Source: Pelargonium cotyledonis
Lineage: Eukaryota; Streptophyta; Magnoliopsida; Geraniales; Geraniaceae
NCBI GenBank assembly: GCA_036897625.1
Contig: JAYMTA010000247.1
Location: 1-33,691 of the forward strand
DNA length: 33,691 nt
Direction of reading: 5' to 3'
In this document: piece after piece, positions 1 to 12,600 of the stretch
Layout: the number at the start of each line of letters is the position of its first letter
How positions within the stretch are numbered: position 1 is the first letter of the stretch
The notes under the pieces: model-generated
The model's database searches: none
Told to the model about the DNA's origin: nothing
Seen by the model: only the letters and a program-made list of their open reading frames with translations
Made by a program: the position numbers and the translations under genes

Positions 1-818
1 TAAAACTGGAAATACTAGTCTACAGAATTCTTATATTTGAGTATCAATTCCTTTTCATAAAAGTGTAACTGCCCCAAGGAAGATTTACAGTAACTGATTA
101 TACAAACTCAAGTAAAACCCTTTAGTAATCAATACATAATTGGGAATAATAGAAAACAAGAATTTTGATTTTCAATACTAACCTGTAGAGATAGAGTATG
201 TAATCAATACTTGAATGCAAAAAATCAATGGTTGCTGCAACCGACCGAACACAACGACGACACTCTTGTATGCTTCTAAACGTAGATGTGTGAAGAAGAG
301 GGTTTTAACTTATTTTTTATTTTTTGAAATAGAGTTTTAACTTATTTAATCTCATATGAAATTTTTAATTAGTTGACAAAATAAATCCTAGTCAGCAGCT
401 GACTGGATTATTTTTATTTTTATATAAATACATGTCATAATTTTTGAATGAAAAAACTAACTGAGATGTAACTGTGTACTAAATTGGTTAGGTATACTTC
501 AATCCCGCGTACTAAATTGGACAATAAACTTTTATACTAACTAAAATGACCAAATGAAACTTGAAATGTACCAATTTAACCATTTTCTCCTAAAAAAAAA
601 TATATAATATATATATATCTTCTTTTCACTTTCTATTACTACGACGTTAATAATAAAAATTACATGCACATGCAGGTGTGCTTTTTAATTTGTCTTTGCA
701 TAAAAATGCAATACATGCACTATAATTCTTGATTCTTGATTGCAAATTTCTCTAGGCCAAATTAATATATTCTCTTAATTTATTTATTATATGCTCAATT
801 AGTCATGTAAATTATACA
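1..818. other. AT-rich upstream flank, no gene seen
   Basis: This stretch is AT-rich with many stops in all frames. The NPF7.3-type gene downstream needs a short first coding exon with its ATG. I looked for one here and found no convincing candidate. A four-codon ATG stretch followed by GT at 664-677 would join in frame to the exon at 1363, but it is too short to trust. The true first exon may lie here or left of the window. Confidence 0.5.
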
Positions 819-1313
819 CATAGGCGGAGCCAGCCTCGAGTCTAAGGGTAGGCAAAAAAAATAATTTTGAATTGTTGATAGTAATTCTAATTAACTTAAA
901 TTTTTATGCGATAACTGTGTATAAAAGTTGATATTTTTTTTACATATTTCGAAACTATTTTATGAATTAACGATTTGAAAAACATAGTACACATAAATGA
1001 GTGTTTAAAAAAATTGTTCTTATGAAGAAAATTTTCATTTCTTTTCTTATTTACATAGTCCACGTAACAATTTGTGTTATAAAATTGGCTGGATTAGCTG
1101 AGCTATTTTTTAAAGTTTGTTTGTTTAATTATATGGGCTATAAAAAATACAATGGAAGGCCATAGAACACAGAACCTCTCAATTGTTAGTAGAGAGCTTG
1201 ATCACTGGGCATAGGCAATTTTTGTGTATTAAAAGCCTATTCATTTGTATATTTGAAGTTTTGGGGGGGCTGACATGGGCTGCCTCCCATTGCCGCCCCC
1301 TAGCTCCGCCAAT
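819..1313. mobile_element. hAT-like MITE (non-autonomous DNA transposon relic)
   Basis: The ends form imperfect terminal inverted repeats. The left end near 819-835 reads CATAGGCGGAGCCAGCC, and the right end near 1297-1313 reads, on the other strand, CATTGGCGGAGCTAGGG. A GGCGGAGCCAG-type terminus is, as I recall, common in plant hAT elements. The interior is about 495 bp, mostly AT-rich with a C/G-rich right edge, and encodes no transposase. A clean 8-bp target duplication is not visible, so the copy is old or the boundaries are off by a few bases. It ends about 50 bp before the splice acceptor of the first recognised transporter exon. Confidence 0.6.
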
Positions 1314-1362
1314 GTATATGATCATACATATAACAATCTTTGTTCATATTCAATCATTGCAG

Positions 1363-4300
1363 AGTAAGTGCAAAGGGGATGAATGCACTCAAGACGGAAG
1401 CGTTGATCAGCACGGCAACCTCGCCATCCGGGAAAGAACCGGACGGTGGTCCGCCGGTACTATCATCCTCTGTAAGTAACTTGTAGCAGTTTTGTAGATA
1501 ATTTTTTTACAATGATCTTGTCGTGCAACAAGACGCTACAGTTTACAAATTTGCTATATGTTGTCGTAAATTTGTAGCAAAGCAGCAAGCTAGGACATTT
1601 GCTTGTAGTTGATAATTAGGTTTATATGTTTCTTGTACCATATTTTATGCTTTCTTTTGCATATATGTGTTTATCACATGTTAGCTATAGCTACGTAGAC
1701 AATACTAAGGCCAACAAGTGTCTGTCCATATGTATATTAAGCGTGAAAGATCAAAATATGTTTATATATAGTATAGCTATCATGATTTTGCTTATGAGTC
1801 ACAAGACACTCACAACCCATGTCAGTGGACCAATAGCTAGGTGTATAGTCTTCTAGCTAGGTGCTTCCTTCAACAACTCCAACCGAAAACGACCCTTAAG
1901 GTTAGAGGTGGCAAAATTTCGGGTTAGATTCAAACTGATGAGCCTTAACCCAACCTTATAGGATTTCGGATTTTAGACATAAAACACATTATTTTCTTTT
2001 GCGGGTTTATATGATCTAATTCTAACTCGGCCCAAAAAGTTTACATCATGCCCAACCTGAACACGCCCGATTTTTTCCGGGTTGATAAATGCATATCCAA
2101 ACTCACGAAAAATGGTGTTGAGTTTTGGGTGTCTATCGGTCGGTCCGTTTGACTGGTGCGCTTAAGGTAAGAGAAGACGAGACAAATTAGAAAATTGTGC
2201 ATATAAAGACAAATTAAGATAATAGAAGAGCTATGGCTTATCAACAAAACCATTAATCCAAATATATGTAGGGTTGATCAATAAGCTAGCTAGTAACGTG
2301 TAGGGTTTGGGGGACCAAAACTACTATGTACAAAACTCATGAATCATGCACATTTCAATGTGTGAGAGCACAAAATTAACATATAGATACAAATCCTTTT
2401 CTTGCTTTGCTTGCTGGCTTTCGCTATCCAGATAAGGAAACAAAAATAAAGGCCTATTTAGAGTGATGAAAGCACGTCATTTGTAACTCGTATTCTTGCA
2501 CACATATTCATCATCTTTAATTTCGTTACGCGAAATGTTATGTAAAGTTCGTGTCCAACATTTGTGTTGTCACGCGTCACATGAATTATGTCTTAATCTA
2601 ATTTATTTTGTAACTAAAATAAATATAGGCAAGCAAAAAGGTTTGAAATTTGGTTGTTTTGAGGACAATATTAACAACAAATTTATTATCTAAGCTCAAA
2701 CAAAAAGAAAAATCTCCACAAAATTAGAGTATGTGCACCAAAAAAGTTTCTACTTTTTTATCTAATAAATGCAAAATCTTTTATTGGTTGATAACATTTT
2801 TGGGATTTTATGTTTTTATGGTGTGGTAAATAATGTTGTACACTATTTGGACAATTTGGTGTAGAGTTCTTGAAAAGCAAGCTTAGGGAGAGATTTGTCA
2901 TTTAGTGATTAAAAGTATTTGTCCATTTCATAGACTGCAACAGTTGCTAGTATTGTGAAGAATGTTACCATCTTTTCTTTTTATACCCCACTTCACATTT
3001 TATCAACTTTTTGTCCCATTTCATTTGCTTTTTTCCCCCAAAAATTCCCATAAATTGAAGTATTCGATAACTAGTCTTCAACTACCCTAATATTTGATCA
3101 ATCTTCTTTCCCTAAAATTAATTTTCACATAGTTTTGGAGTAATTTAAAACATTCCATTAATACATAGCTTAAGGTCTAACAACATAAAATAAGATTGAA
3201 AAATTATGCGACTAAATGAGTTTTCTAAAGAAAAAGTTGATGTCCTTGTCAATTGTACTGCACACACAAGCATAAGTGGGCAAGGATGATGCAAACTTGT
3301 CATGATTGTGGGCTTTTCTATTTCTTGATCTTGACTGATTGCTCCATTCTAGCCTTGCATGGTCAGGATTTAACCAAACTTTTCTTTCAATTCTATATGT
3401 ATGCTCCACTACATTTTTCCTTTTTTTTTTTTTGTGTGTGGAGTTAACATCTAGATCATAGTGGACAAAAATAAATTTGGAAGGTTGCTACACCACATGC
3501 AAACCAGGTTTCTTGGCTTATATATGAACATGATGTTGATTTCTTGATCTAACCTATATGGATCTATGGATGATCAGTGAACCAAGGTCTGGCTACTCTG
3601 GCTTTCTTTGGAGTTGGAGTGAATCTGGTGCTGTTCCGGACAAGGGTTTTGCAGCAAAACAATGCTGAAGCTGCAAATAGTGTGAGCAAATGGACTGGAA
3701 CTGTCTACATCTTCTCTCTAGTTGGAGCTTTCCTTAGTGACTCCTACTGGGGAAGATACAAAACTTGTGCCATCTTCCAGCTCATCTTTGTCATTGTAAG
3801 TGTTTTTTAATAAAACCATAGAGAACCAGTTGCTTCTTTCACATTCCAACACTAATGGTGTCTTTTTCTGATATTTACAGGGCTTGGCATCACTGTCACT
3901 AACATCATACCTGTTCCTGATCAGACCCAAAGGTTGTGGAGATGAGTTCACTCCTTGCGGGACCCACTCGAGTATGGAGATGGGTCTGTTCTACCTCTCC
4001 ATCTACCTGGTTGCACTTGGCAATGGAGGCTACCAACCCAACATTGCTACATTTGGAGCTGACCAGTTTGATGAGGAGGACCCTAAGGAGGGACACTCCA
4101 AGGTTGCTTTTTTCAGCTACTTCTACTTGTTCCTCAATCTTGGTTCTCTCTTCTCCAACACCATATTGGGTTATTTTGAGGATGAGGGTTTGTGGGCACT
4201 TGGCTTCTGGGTCTCCACTGTCTCTGCCTTTGCAGCACTGATCTTGTTCCTTGTTGGGACACCATGGTACAGGCACTTCAAGCCCACTGGCAATCCTCTT

Positions 4301-5399
4301 GCCAGATTTTGCCAAGTTCTGGTTGCTGCAATCAAGAAATGGGGAGTCCAGCTGCCAGAGAATGCAGAGGGCTTGTACATTGATGATGCAAAGGGTTCTA
4401 GTAATGGCAGGAGGATTCTTCACACACATGGATTCAAGTAAGTATATATCAGACTCGCAATGCTCGTAACGCTTACATGTAGTAACACTTGCTTAACTCG
4501 TGCTCGTGTTTACGTATTATTGTAGGTTCTTGGACAAAGCAGCCTACATCACATCAAGGGATTCCGATGACCAGGAACAGGGCACTCGCTGCCCATGGAG
4601 CCTATGCTCGATTTCCCAAGTCGAGGAGGTGAAATGCATACTGAGGTTACTTCCAATATGGATGTGCACCATAATCTACTCTGTGGTCTTCACCCAGATG
4701 GCCTCTCTCTTTGTGGAGCAAGGTGCTGTCATGAAAACCACTGTAGGCAACTTCCACACCCCCCCGGCGAGCATGTCAAGCTTCGATATTCTGAGTGTGG
4801 CAGCCTTCATTTTCCTCTACAGACGAGTTATTGACCCGACTGTGAGGAGTCTGAGGAAGAATGGGAAGGGGTTGACAGAGCTGCAGAGAATGGCCATTGG
4901 CCTAGTCATAGCAATATTGGCAATGATCTCAGCAGGAATTGTGGAGATCCACAGGCTGAAGCATGCCAAAAAAGACTGCACTACACATTGTGAAGGGTCA
5001 AGCTCATTAAGCATATTCTGGCAAGTTCCACAATATGCATTCATAGGAGCATCTGAGGTGTTCATGTATGTGGGTCAACTGGAATTCTTCAATGCACAAG
5101 CACCTGATGGGTTGAAGAGCTTTGGGAGTGCACTGTGCATGACTTCCATATCACTAGGGAACTATGTCAGCAGCCTGCTGGTATCAATGGTCATGAAAAT
5201 CTCAACTGAGGATCACATGCCGGGATGGATACCGGGAAATCTCAACAAGGGTCACCTGGATCGATTCTACTTCCTCTTGGCGTGTTTGACGACGATAGAC
5301 CTGGTTATCTACATAGCATGCGCAAAGTGGTACAAGAGTATTAAATTCGAAGGGAAGTGTGCAGAGAATGAACATGAGATAGAGAAGTACGAAGTTTGA
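1363..5399 (+). CDS. NPF7.3: NRT1/PTR family transporter, NPF7.3 (NRT1.5) type; first exon missing
   Basis: Exons are 1363-1471, 3578-3795, 3881-4437 and 4526-5399 (stop TGA 5397-5399), all with GT-AG junctions and matching phases. The visible protein has 585 residues, close to family size. The first exon contains ECTQDGSVDQHGN. The next gives LNQGLATLAFFGVGVNLVLF for TM1, then the PTR signature FSLVGAFLSDSYWGRYKTC, and the third carries GGYQPNIATFGADQFDEEDP. The C-terminal half has the FTQMASLFVEQGA and ASEVFMYVGQLEFFNAQAP blocks typical of NPF7.2/7.3. Arabidopsis NPF7.3 is a plasma-membrane nitrate and potassium transporter for root xylem loading. The NPF proton-coupling motif ExxE[K/R] is replaced by QGLAT, as in NPF7.3. 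The N-terminal exon looks slightly more like NPF7.2, but the adjacent PKp3 gene favours NPF7.3. No in-frame start exists in the first visible exon, so an upstream exon is needed. Confidence 0.93.
1472..3577 (+). other. Large 2.1-kb intron of the NPF7.3-type gene
   Basis: The donor is T|GTAAGT at 1471/1472 and the acceptor is CAG at 3575-3577. The split codon T|TG restores Leu in IILLNQGL, a conserved junction. The intron holds the repeat relic that starts near 1905. The remainder is AT-rich without recognisable coding sequence. Confidence 0.85.
1905..2115 (+). repeat. Diverged repeat with GAGGTGGCAA end (copy A)
   Basis: The sequence starts with GAGGTGGCAA followed by a CGGGTT-rich stretch. 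It aligns, with many substitutions, to the reverse complement of 15173 leftwards, which begins with the same ten bases and then CGGGTCGGGT. Shared sub-blocks include TGATGAgcCttaACC and a CCTATAG-like block. Such ends occur on many non-autonomous plant elements. The family and the right boundary cannot be fixed by eye, and the end coordinate is approximate. Confidence 0.45.
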
Positions 5400-5723
5400 T
5401 GTAAATGGTAAAACAGTCATGTTAAAGACAAATGGAACTAAGCATATATAAATAATACAGAGAGGTAGGATGGATGGAAGCAAACACATTGTAGACAGAA
5501 CATGTTCAAAGGAAAATGGGAGGTGGGAGAGCAAGAGAAAGTCCTTACTGAGACTCAGTTCTCCACCACCCACATTCCTCCATTTCTACAACAACCTAGC
5601 AAACCATCCTGCTTTTTCTGTTCATATTGTTGTTAGGGTTTAGGCCTAGTTCAAAAGAGAGGCAGTAAATTCGCTCGAATCTTCTCATTCACATTTGTTT
5701 ACTTCTAAACTTGTAATGCAGTA

Positions 5724-5906
5724 ATGGCTGCTTTCTCAAGTCAACATGACTATGTAATGTGTAACAACACAGGAACTCATCTTTTTCCTCTTAATCTAGA
5801 AGCTTTTTTCTATATCGCAATAGGTTTCGGTTTTGCTGGGATATCTTTCTCTGTAAAATTCTTACCTGATCCAAAAAATACAGGAACTCTAGGAAAACAA
5901 ATATAA
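5724..5906 (+). CDS. Hypothetical 60-aa ORF with one membrane segment
   Basis: I do not recognise this ORF. It begins with MAAFSSQ, and residues 29-47 form a hydrophobic, glycine-rich segment (FFYIAIGFGFAGISFSVKF) followed by LPDPKNTGTLGKQ. A small single-pass membrane protein is conceivable. A splice-acceptor-like TGTAATGCAG lies immediately before the ATG, which would fit a 5'-UTR intron. Against it, the ORF is short, AT-rich, and sits in the 3' flank of the transporter gene with no visible promoter. Random occurrence is quite possible. Confidence 0.22.
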   Translation: MAAFSSQHDYVMCNNTGTHLFPLNLEAFFYIAIGFGFAGISFSVKFLPDPKNTGTLGKQI

Positions 5907-6302
5907 TGACATTCTATCCTGCCATTTGTAGGAACTGAGTAAAGATGTTGGTAAAAACTACAAGTAATAACAAATAGTAAACTGGCATACCAATATACCA
6001 TGATATTCTATAGAATTATAAAGCAATCACGACGGGTCACAATCGTGAATCACGAGAGAAATTATAAATTTAATAGAAATAATAGCCATCTGCAACAAAT
6101 AGGATTTCAGCCATAAGTTCTAACTACAACCTAAGAAGCTCTAGGCTGCCTAACTTTGATCTCTGTTGCATAGTTGTGTTTCTAGGACATGGTGATTAAA
6201 AATCATATGATGTTCAATAACATCATGAGTACCTAATTTCATTATCTAACAATTGGGTGCCCAACATAGTTTAGTTGGACACTTGTAGTTGTACAAGTCT
6301 CA

Positions 6303-6434
6303 AACACTGAGTACATAACCAAGCATATAGCAACATCTGGAGATTCATTTTATTGATCACATAAATCCAACACTGAGTACATAACCAAGCATATAGCAAC
6401 ATCTGGAGATTCTTTTTATTGATCACATAAATCC
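6303..6434. repeat. 66-bp tandem duplication, two copies
   Basis: The unit AACACTGAGTACATAACCAA... occupies 6303-6368 and again 6369-6434. I see one substitution between the copies (GATTCATTTT versus GATTCTTTTT), and the first bases of a third copy follow. Near identity points to a recent duplication. It lies just downstream of the pyruvate kinase stop codon, probably in its 3' UTR or flank. Confidence 0.92.
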
Positions 6435-6442
6435 AACACAAT

Positions 6443-6484
6443 CCAATACCAATACCAATACCAAAACCAATACCAATACCAATA
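6443..6484. repeat. CCAATA hexanucleotide microsatellite
   Basis: About seven units of CCAATA are present, with one interrupted unit (CCAAAA). The array starts almost directly after the 66-bp tandem duplication, so the whole block is slippage-prone. It should be polymorphic in length between individuals. Confidence 0.9.
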
Positions 6485-6626
6485 ATTTGTAGTTTTCAAA
6501 CTTGAGAAGCTTTCTCTAACTGCATTTTCATAATTGAAACTATCAATCATTTAGTCAATGAAAGAATAATTCATTTAACATTATCTACTTGGAAAATAAG
6601 AAAAAAGCCTCCTCAGACAGACAAAA

Positions 6627-9600
6627 TTAGCTTTTGACCTTGCGAACTTGGATATTGTGAGAAGATTCTTCACGCCAGATTGATTGCGCACCACTTTGGA
6701 CAAGAGTGACATGCTCTCCTTCATTTAGCATACCATTACTCTGACGGATGTCAATTTACAAAATTAGATACTATAAGATACATGATATTGATCTATATTT
6801 ACTTATAATAAAAGAAAGACATGAAAATTTATAAGAAATCACTAACCATTAATAAGTTGAGTGCTCGTGCAAAGGTTTCCTCCCCATCATCTGATAACTT
6901 CATGTAGATGGGCACAATACCCTGATAAAGTGCCAACCTCTGCTTAATCCTTTCTCTGCAAAGCATTTCCACCATTCATAATCATTAGAAAAGAACTAGC
7001 ATAAAATAGCAAGCCAATCACAATCACTAGTGTTAAGTTATAATTGCCAGTTTTGTATTCTTTTAAAGATAAATATCAACATCGAATTGCAGAACATACT
7101 AGAATATATCAAATAATACACGTATTCATACAATAATGCCATCAAGACTCACTCATTTGTGAAGGCAAAGATCGTAGATGAAGGGCGATAGTGGCTTAAG
7201 AGTACAGCCATGTTTCCTGTTCTTGTGAAGACAATAATAGGAGTTTTGAGGTTGTTAGCCATAGTTGTGGCATGGTATGCTAACATTGAACCCATATGGT
7301 CCTAAGAAAGAATGTAAAGGAAATAGTTAAGCACAGAAATTGATTAAGTTGACTGTGACTTTCACAGATCTCAACTGCAGTAGAAGTTTCATATCTCACT
7401 CAGCCCAGAATCATCTCCTATTCGAACCAACTTGAATGCATGAGTGAACAGGCCACGAATAACATACCTTATGGGCAATAGATTCAATTGGAGGTGAAGT
7501 GCTGACTGGTAAACTTGACTCTGTTCTTGATGCCACAGCATGCATTACGTTAACAGCTTTTATAGGATACCTAGACAATATAAACAATTTCAGATAAATA
7601 GTGCCAAAAGAAAGAGGAAACGTCTGCATGGGAATATGTATAAGAGAATACTGTTACCAGATTATTAGATTATTCCAGTCCAAACACAGGATAAGGAAAC
7701 CATCATATGATATGAGAAGGAGTATTTGAGCCATCACATATAAGCCACCAAGGCCGAGCCAGCTTAACTTACCTACCATGTGCAGTTTCTCCAGAGAGCA
7801 TAATTGCATCAGCACCCTCTCGCACTGCCAGGGCAATGTCAGAGACTTCAGCCCTTGTTGGTGTAGGATGATCAATCATGCTTTCCAGCATGTTTGTTGC
7901 TACAATTACTGGTTTCTGCATACTCCGACACCTTCTAATGATCTCCTCCTGTTTGAATGTAACGTGACAGATAAAAAATAGAGCACAAACTACATTATTA
8001 GAAGGGGAATCTGAAGCAATGGCAATTTAAATCCAATTTCTGAAGTACACTCAATACAGATAACAATAAGGTAAAATGATTTAATGCTGGGCACAGATAG
8101 CAGTGACTTCTCATGTAAAGTATTATCACACTCATTGACAACTTCGGAAGAAATACAGACGCGACTTTGATTTGAAATAATTGCTAAACAAACACACACA
8201 TTGGCTTCATGTGATGGCAGATTGTTTTAGATTTGCATGTCATACAATTTGTCAAATGGCACATAATACTATTTGTTCAGCATCTATTTACCTGCAATAG
8301 AGGGACTTCCTCAATTGGAAGTTCAGCCCCAAGGTCTCCACGAGCAACCATTGCCTGTAAAAGTTAAAAAAATAAAAAAGTCATTAGGATGGTATGACAA
8401 TGTAAGATAATTTCAAAGTTGGTGTACAACAAAAGTAGGATAATAACTAAAAATAGAGGCATATTGGCCCTTTCACCTACAAGTCGTCTAAAGCAAACCT
8501 TTGGATTATGCAATCACGAAAAACAGATGAGCAAGTGATAGGTCCAGCGCAAAACAAACTCGAACCTCTCATTTTGCATGGACAGACCAAAGGAACAAAA
8601 GGTTTTCTTACATAGTCTCCAATTAATTTCTCCCTTACATTCCCCAGCTCCACATTAACTCTGAAACATTGCTTTGAAGTGCATGGCAACACATATTTGA
8701 TGTGCATAATATTTACTTCACAACAAAGGCCATAATACTTTTTTCTTATATTAAAGAGATCTAAAGATGTTAAAAGTAAACTTAGGTGCTCTCTAATCGC
8801 ATATGAGATAGACTATTGAGCACCTGGCCAGAGAAAACAGTTTCCTTTACTCAATTCCGGGATTTCTGTCTCCTAACGACATTAGTTTCTTTTGCTCAAA
8901 AATATATTCCTTTTTTGTTTTTCTTCTGTCATATCATATGACATGCCTTTCATTAGTGGGGCTGAATGCCTTTCATTAGTGGGGCTGAATTGAGAGATAA
9001 AAACATTACACAAAGATGCAATATGTAAATATATAAGCCCATCTACGAGGATATGTAAAACCAGGTAACTAACCCCATCAGATGCTGATAGTATTGAATG
9101 AAGATTTGGAATAGAATCTGCACTTTCAATTTTCACAGTCACATGAATATCTGCATTGCAACCTACAGAAGATATATTTGCAGTGGTTCAATAAGGGAAG
9201 AGGAAAAGGAGGAGCAGATATTATTGTAACTCAGGACATCAATTGAATTGAGAAAATAAAAGTACTTTTCAGATAATCTTTCAGCTCGTGGACAACTTTA
9301 GCATCCTTCACAAAAGAGACAGCATAGAAATCTACTTGGTTGTCCACTCCAAACTTGATATCTTCCCAGTCCTTGTCTGTAGAGTCATGGAGCAAACAAC
9401 AGAACATATACTGTTCATTATACTCTAAAAGTATAAAAGCAGTGAAAAATTAAGTAGAAATTATATCAATACATTCAAATTTGAATTAGGAAGGTACCAG
9501 TTATTGAAGGCAAAGTTGCACTTTTTCCACGCACATTCAAATGTCGCCTAGATTTCAATTCCCCACCATCAACTACTACACATTTAACTGTATCCTTTGT

Positions 9601-12600
9601 CTTTGACTTCACGGATAAGGACATCATTCCACCTACCACACAGACAAATAACGCCATGAGCAAGAATTCAAGGAAGCATTTAAACACTTCTGTATGGCCC
9701 AACTTAAATTGATTGAAGTCAGAAATGCTACCGAGAGAATCATTAAGAGAAATTACTCAATTTCCGAGGTACAGGAATTACAGAAACAATGGCATATTTG
9801 TCAACCAAGAAATTTCTAAATTAAACATTGAACAACTAAACATTACACAAAGGAAGCCATCTGCCAATGAGAACATGAGTTCAGCTCATAAACATGGGAA
9901 GTTCGCATCAACTTGATTTTTTATGAATAATATCGCATAATATAAAAAGAGATGATGAAACTAAATTTAATATATTAATCACTTGCTTTGACCCTCAATA
10001 TCAGTTATAACTTTCAATATCTGACTAAACTTAGCAGTTGTGGAACTATCAATTCTGCATAAGCGCACACACACAGGAAAAAAAAAAAAAAAACTTGGCA
10101 ACTAGAATGTAGTAAGGAAAAAGAATTAAAAAAAAACATATAAAGGAGCCAACATATGTTTTGGCAAATAAACAAGGGAGCACCAGAGAGACATCTATCC
10201 ATACCATCCACTAGTAGCATGTCTCCAGCCTCCACATCATTCACAAAGTCATCATAATTTACGCTAACAGTATCGTCTGTACTGACTCCTCTTAGGATAG
10301 TGAAATTGAACTCTTGCCCCTCATTCAATAATAGTGGTTCAGGTAAATCTCCACTTCTGACCTCAGGACCCTGTTAGAAGAAAAAAAACAATCTTCACTT
10401 CAAAAATAGGTATAAAAAAGGGGCAATCCATAGCTCCAGAAAAGAACAAAATGGGGAATGTATCAATTCTTATATTTGATCTAATCCCAGATATACAAGA
10501 GTAGACAACTATACGTTGACTAATACAAAAAATGAATCAAAGTTAGACTAAGGGCTTGTATGGAGGTAAATTGATATATCTCAACAATAGCAAATAGATG
10601 ATGGATGAGAAATCCCAATAAATGGGAAACATGGACACGGGCTCATGTTGATTTTAGACAGTACACATCTTCCATTGCATTCTTTAATCAATACAGTAAA
10701 AGGTGGTGAAAAAGCTATTTCATTGACAGGAGCATGAACTATTACTTGAAAACCTTAACACTATTCTATAAATAAAAACAAGGTTATTCCAAGTTTCAGA
10801 ATACTCAACCAAAGTGCCTGATTTAGATAACTGAAACAAAATGCATAGTGAAAACTACAAAAAATGTCAAACACACAAACTTCTAGAGAGAGCGAGAGAG
10901 AAAATTCTAATAACAAATCATTATGAGAGAAAAGGAGTAAAAAACTTTTGGAAGCAAATATACCTTGGTGTCCAGCATTATGGCTATAACTTTGTGTCCA
11001 AATTGAGCATTGTATTCTTTAACCAGATCTATGGTTTTCTTGTGTGATGCATGGTCCCCATGTGACATATTTAAACGTGCCACATTCATACCAGCTTCTG
11101 CCAGTTTCCATATCATTTCACGAGAGCTTGTTGATGGACCAATTGTACATACTATTTTTGTTTTTCTTTGAGTATTTGAAGTGATCCCTTCATGCCCCAT
11201 AGTATTGTTTGTAGATTGTAGGTCGAACAAGGGGTTCAAATTTGCCTACAAATAATGAACAGTTAATTGTTAGAGGCGACGAAGAAAATAAAGTCTAAGA
11301 GAATGTTAATGAAGAAATAACGCAAGTATTAGAGTAGCAGCTATGTTCAATGTGTCTTCGCTAAAGGCTATATTGAAAAGCATACATATATCACCAAATT
11401 AATGGCTTTTGAAGAGGCATTTCTCATGACCTTGCTGATAAAAAAAAATCTTGTGACCTTTAAGTTTACATGAAATAATAAAGATGATGATGATGATCCT
11501 TTTGCACTCACTGCTCACCCTAGCTTCAAAGGAACACAACATTTAAAACTGATGCAGAGAACAAAGAATATGCAGCACACGATGAGCTAGAATGCACATA
11601 CCTACAAAGAAAAAGATATTGACTCACCATACAAGTTGCTTAGGTTAAACTTGGATGAATACTCAACCATTGTAATGGAAGTGGTAGAATTTGCCTAAAA
11701 AATAGCTATAGAGGTAGCATTTAGGTGGGTAATGGAGTTAGAGGTAGTACCATACCTTCTAAAGTAGAATTCTGGTGAAGTTAAGTTGAAAAAGATAGAA
11801 ACTTTGGTTACCTTGTCACAATAGCCACAAGAAATACATATGACAAATTGTGTTGCCATAAAGTGAACTATTGTGGTTAACACAGCCGATGCAATGCAAT
11901 GCAACTCATTGGCTTAAGCAAGAATTACAACGCCTACCTCACATATCCTGCTTCATTGAGAATTGCAGTTGAGACACTTGAGAAGACATTGTATGTAGCA
12001 GAATTACAACAAAGGAAACTAGATTAAGGGAAAAGGTCCCAGAGAATATCTTCCATTGGTCTTGTCTAGGAGGAATAGAACAGCCATACTGATGTAGACA
12101 GAGACTAACTATTGGAGGATGTTGGAAATATAAATTTTAAAAAGACACTTGATTTAAGAGTTGGTAGAGAGACCGGAATATCAGTCATGATTTATTAGTT
12201 TAGACTCTCGGCCAATAAATCCATGTCAGTGAGGGTATGCCACAAAATTTCAGTTCAGAATTTTTTTTTCCTCTGATTTGAACTTGGAAGTTACATGAAC
12301 AAAGCCACAATATTGCATAAATCTACACATTTTCTCCCTAATGAAACATAGAAAAATGGCATAACAATCCCCATTCCCCAAAGCACCCGAACAGCATATA
12401 TAGGCTATAGCACAGCTAAGTTCAATCATTTCAAAAACATCAGGATCGAATGACAACATGAAAGTATTGTTTCTTCTCGAATATATCAATCGAAGAACAA
12501 TGAAATTTAGTTAAACCTATTCAAAAATTCAAACTTTTGCTACATTAAGGACCAAGCAAGCAAACCCATGTTCAAACAGACATAAATAAATGACCTTTCA

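Larger units (their letters stand above)
5400..6626. other. Convergent 3' flanks of the transporter and pyruvate kinase genes
   Basis: The transporter (+) and the pyruvate kinase (-) end towards each other here. The stretch must contain both 3' UTRs and poly(A) sites. It also holds a doubtful short ORF at 5724-5906, a 66-bp tandem duplication at 6303-6434 and a CCAATA microsatellite. Nothing else was recognised. Confidence 0.7.

Noticed and set aside
664..677. Tiny first exon for the transporter (ATG, four codons, then GT)
   Set aside because: The phase fits, but four codons with an ordinary GT can occur by chance and no transcript evidence is available.
1183..1479. 98-codon open frame starting inside the MITE and running into the transporter exon
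   Set aside because: A good splice acceptor lies at 1361-1362 and the part before it is transposon sequence with no NPF similarity, so only 1363-1471 is treated as coding.
3905..4429. 174-codon minus-strand open frame opposite the transporter
   Set aside because: It lies exactly over transporter exon 3 and is an antisense shadow of a strongly conserved coding sequence.
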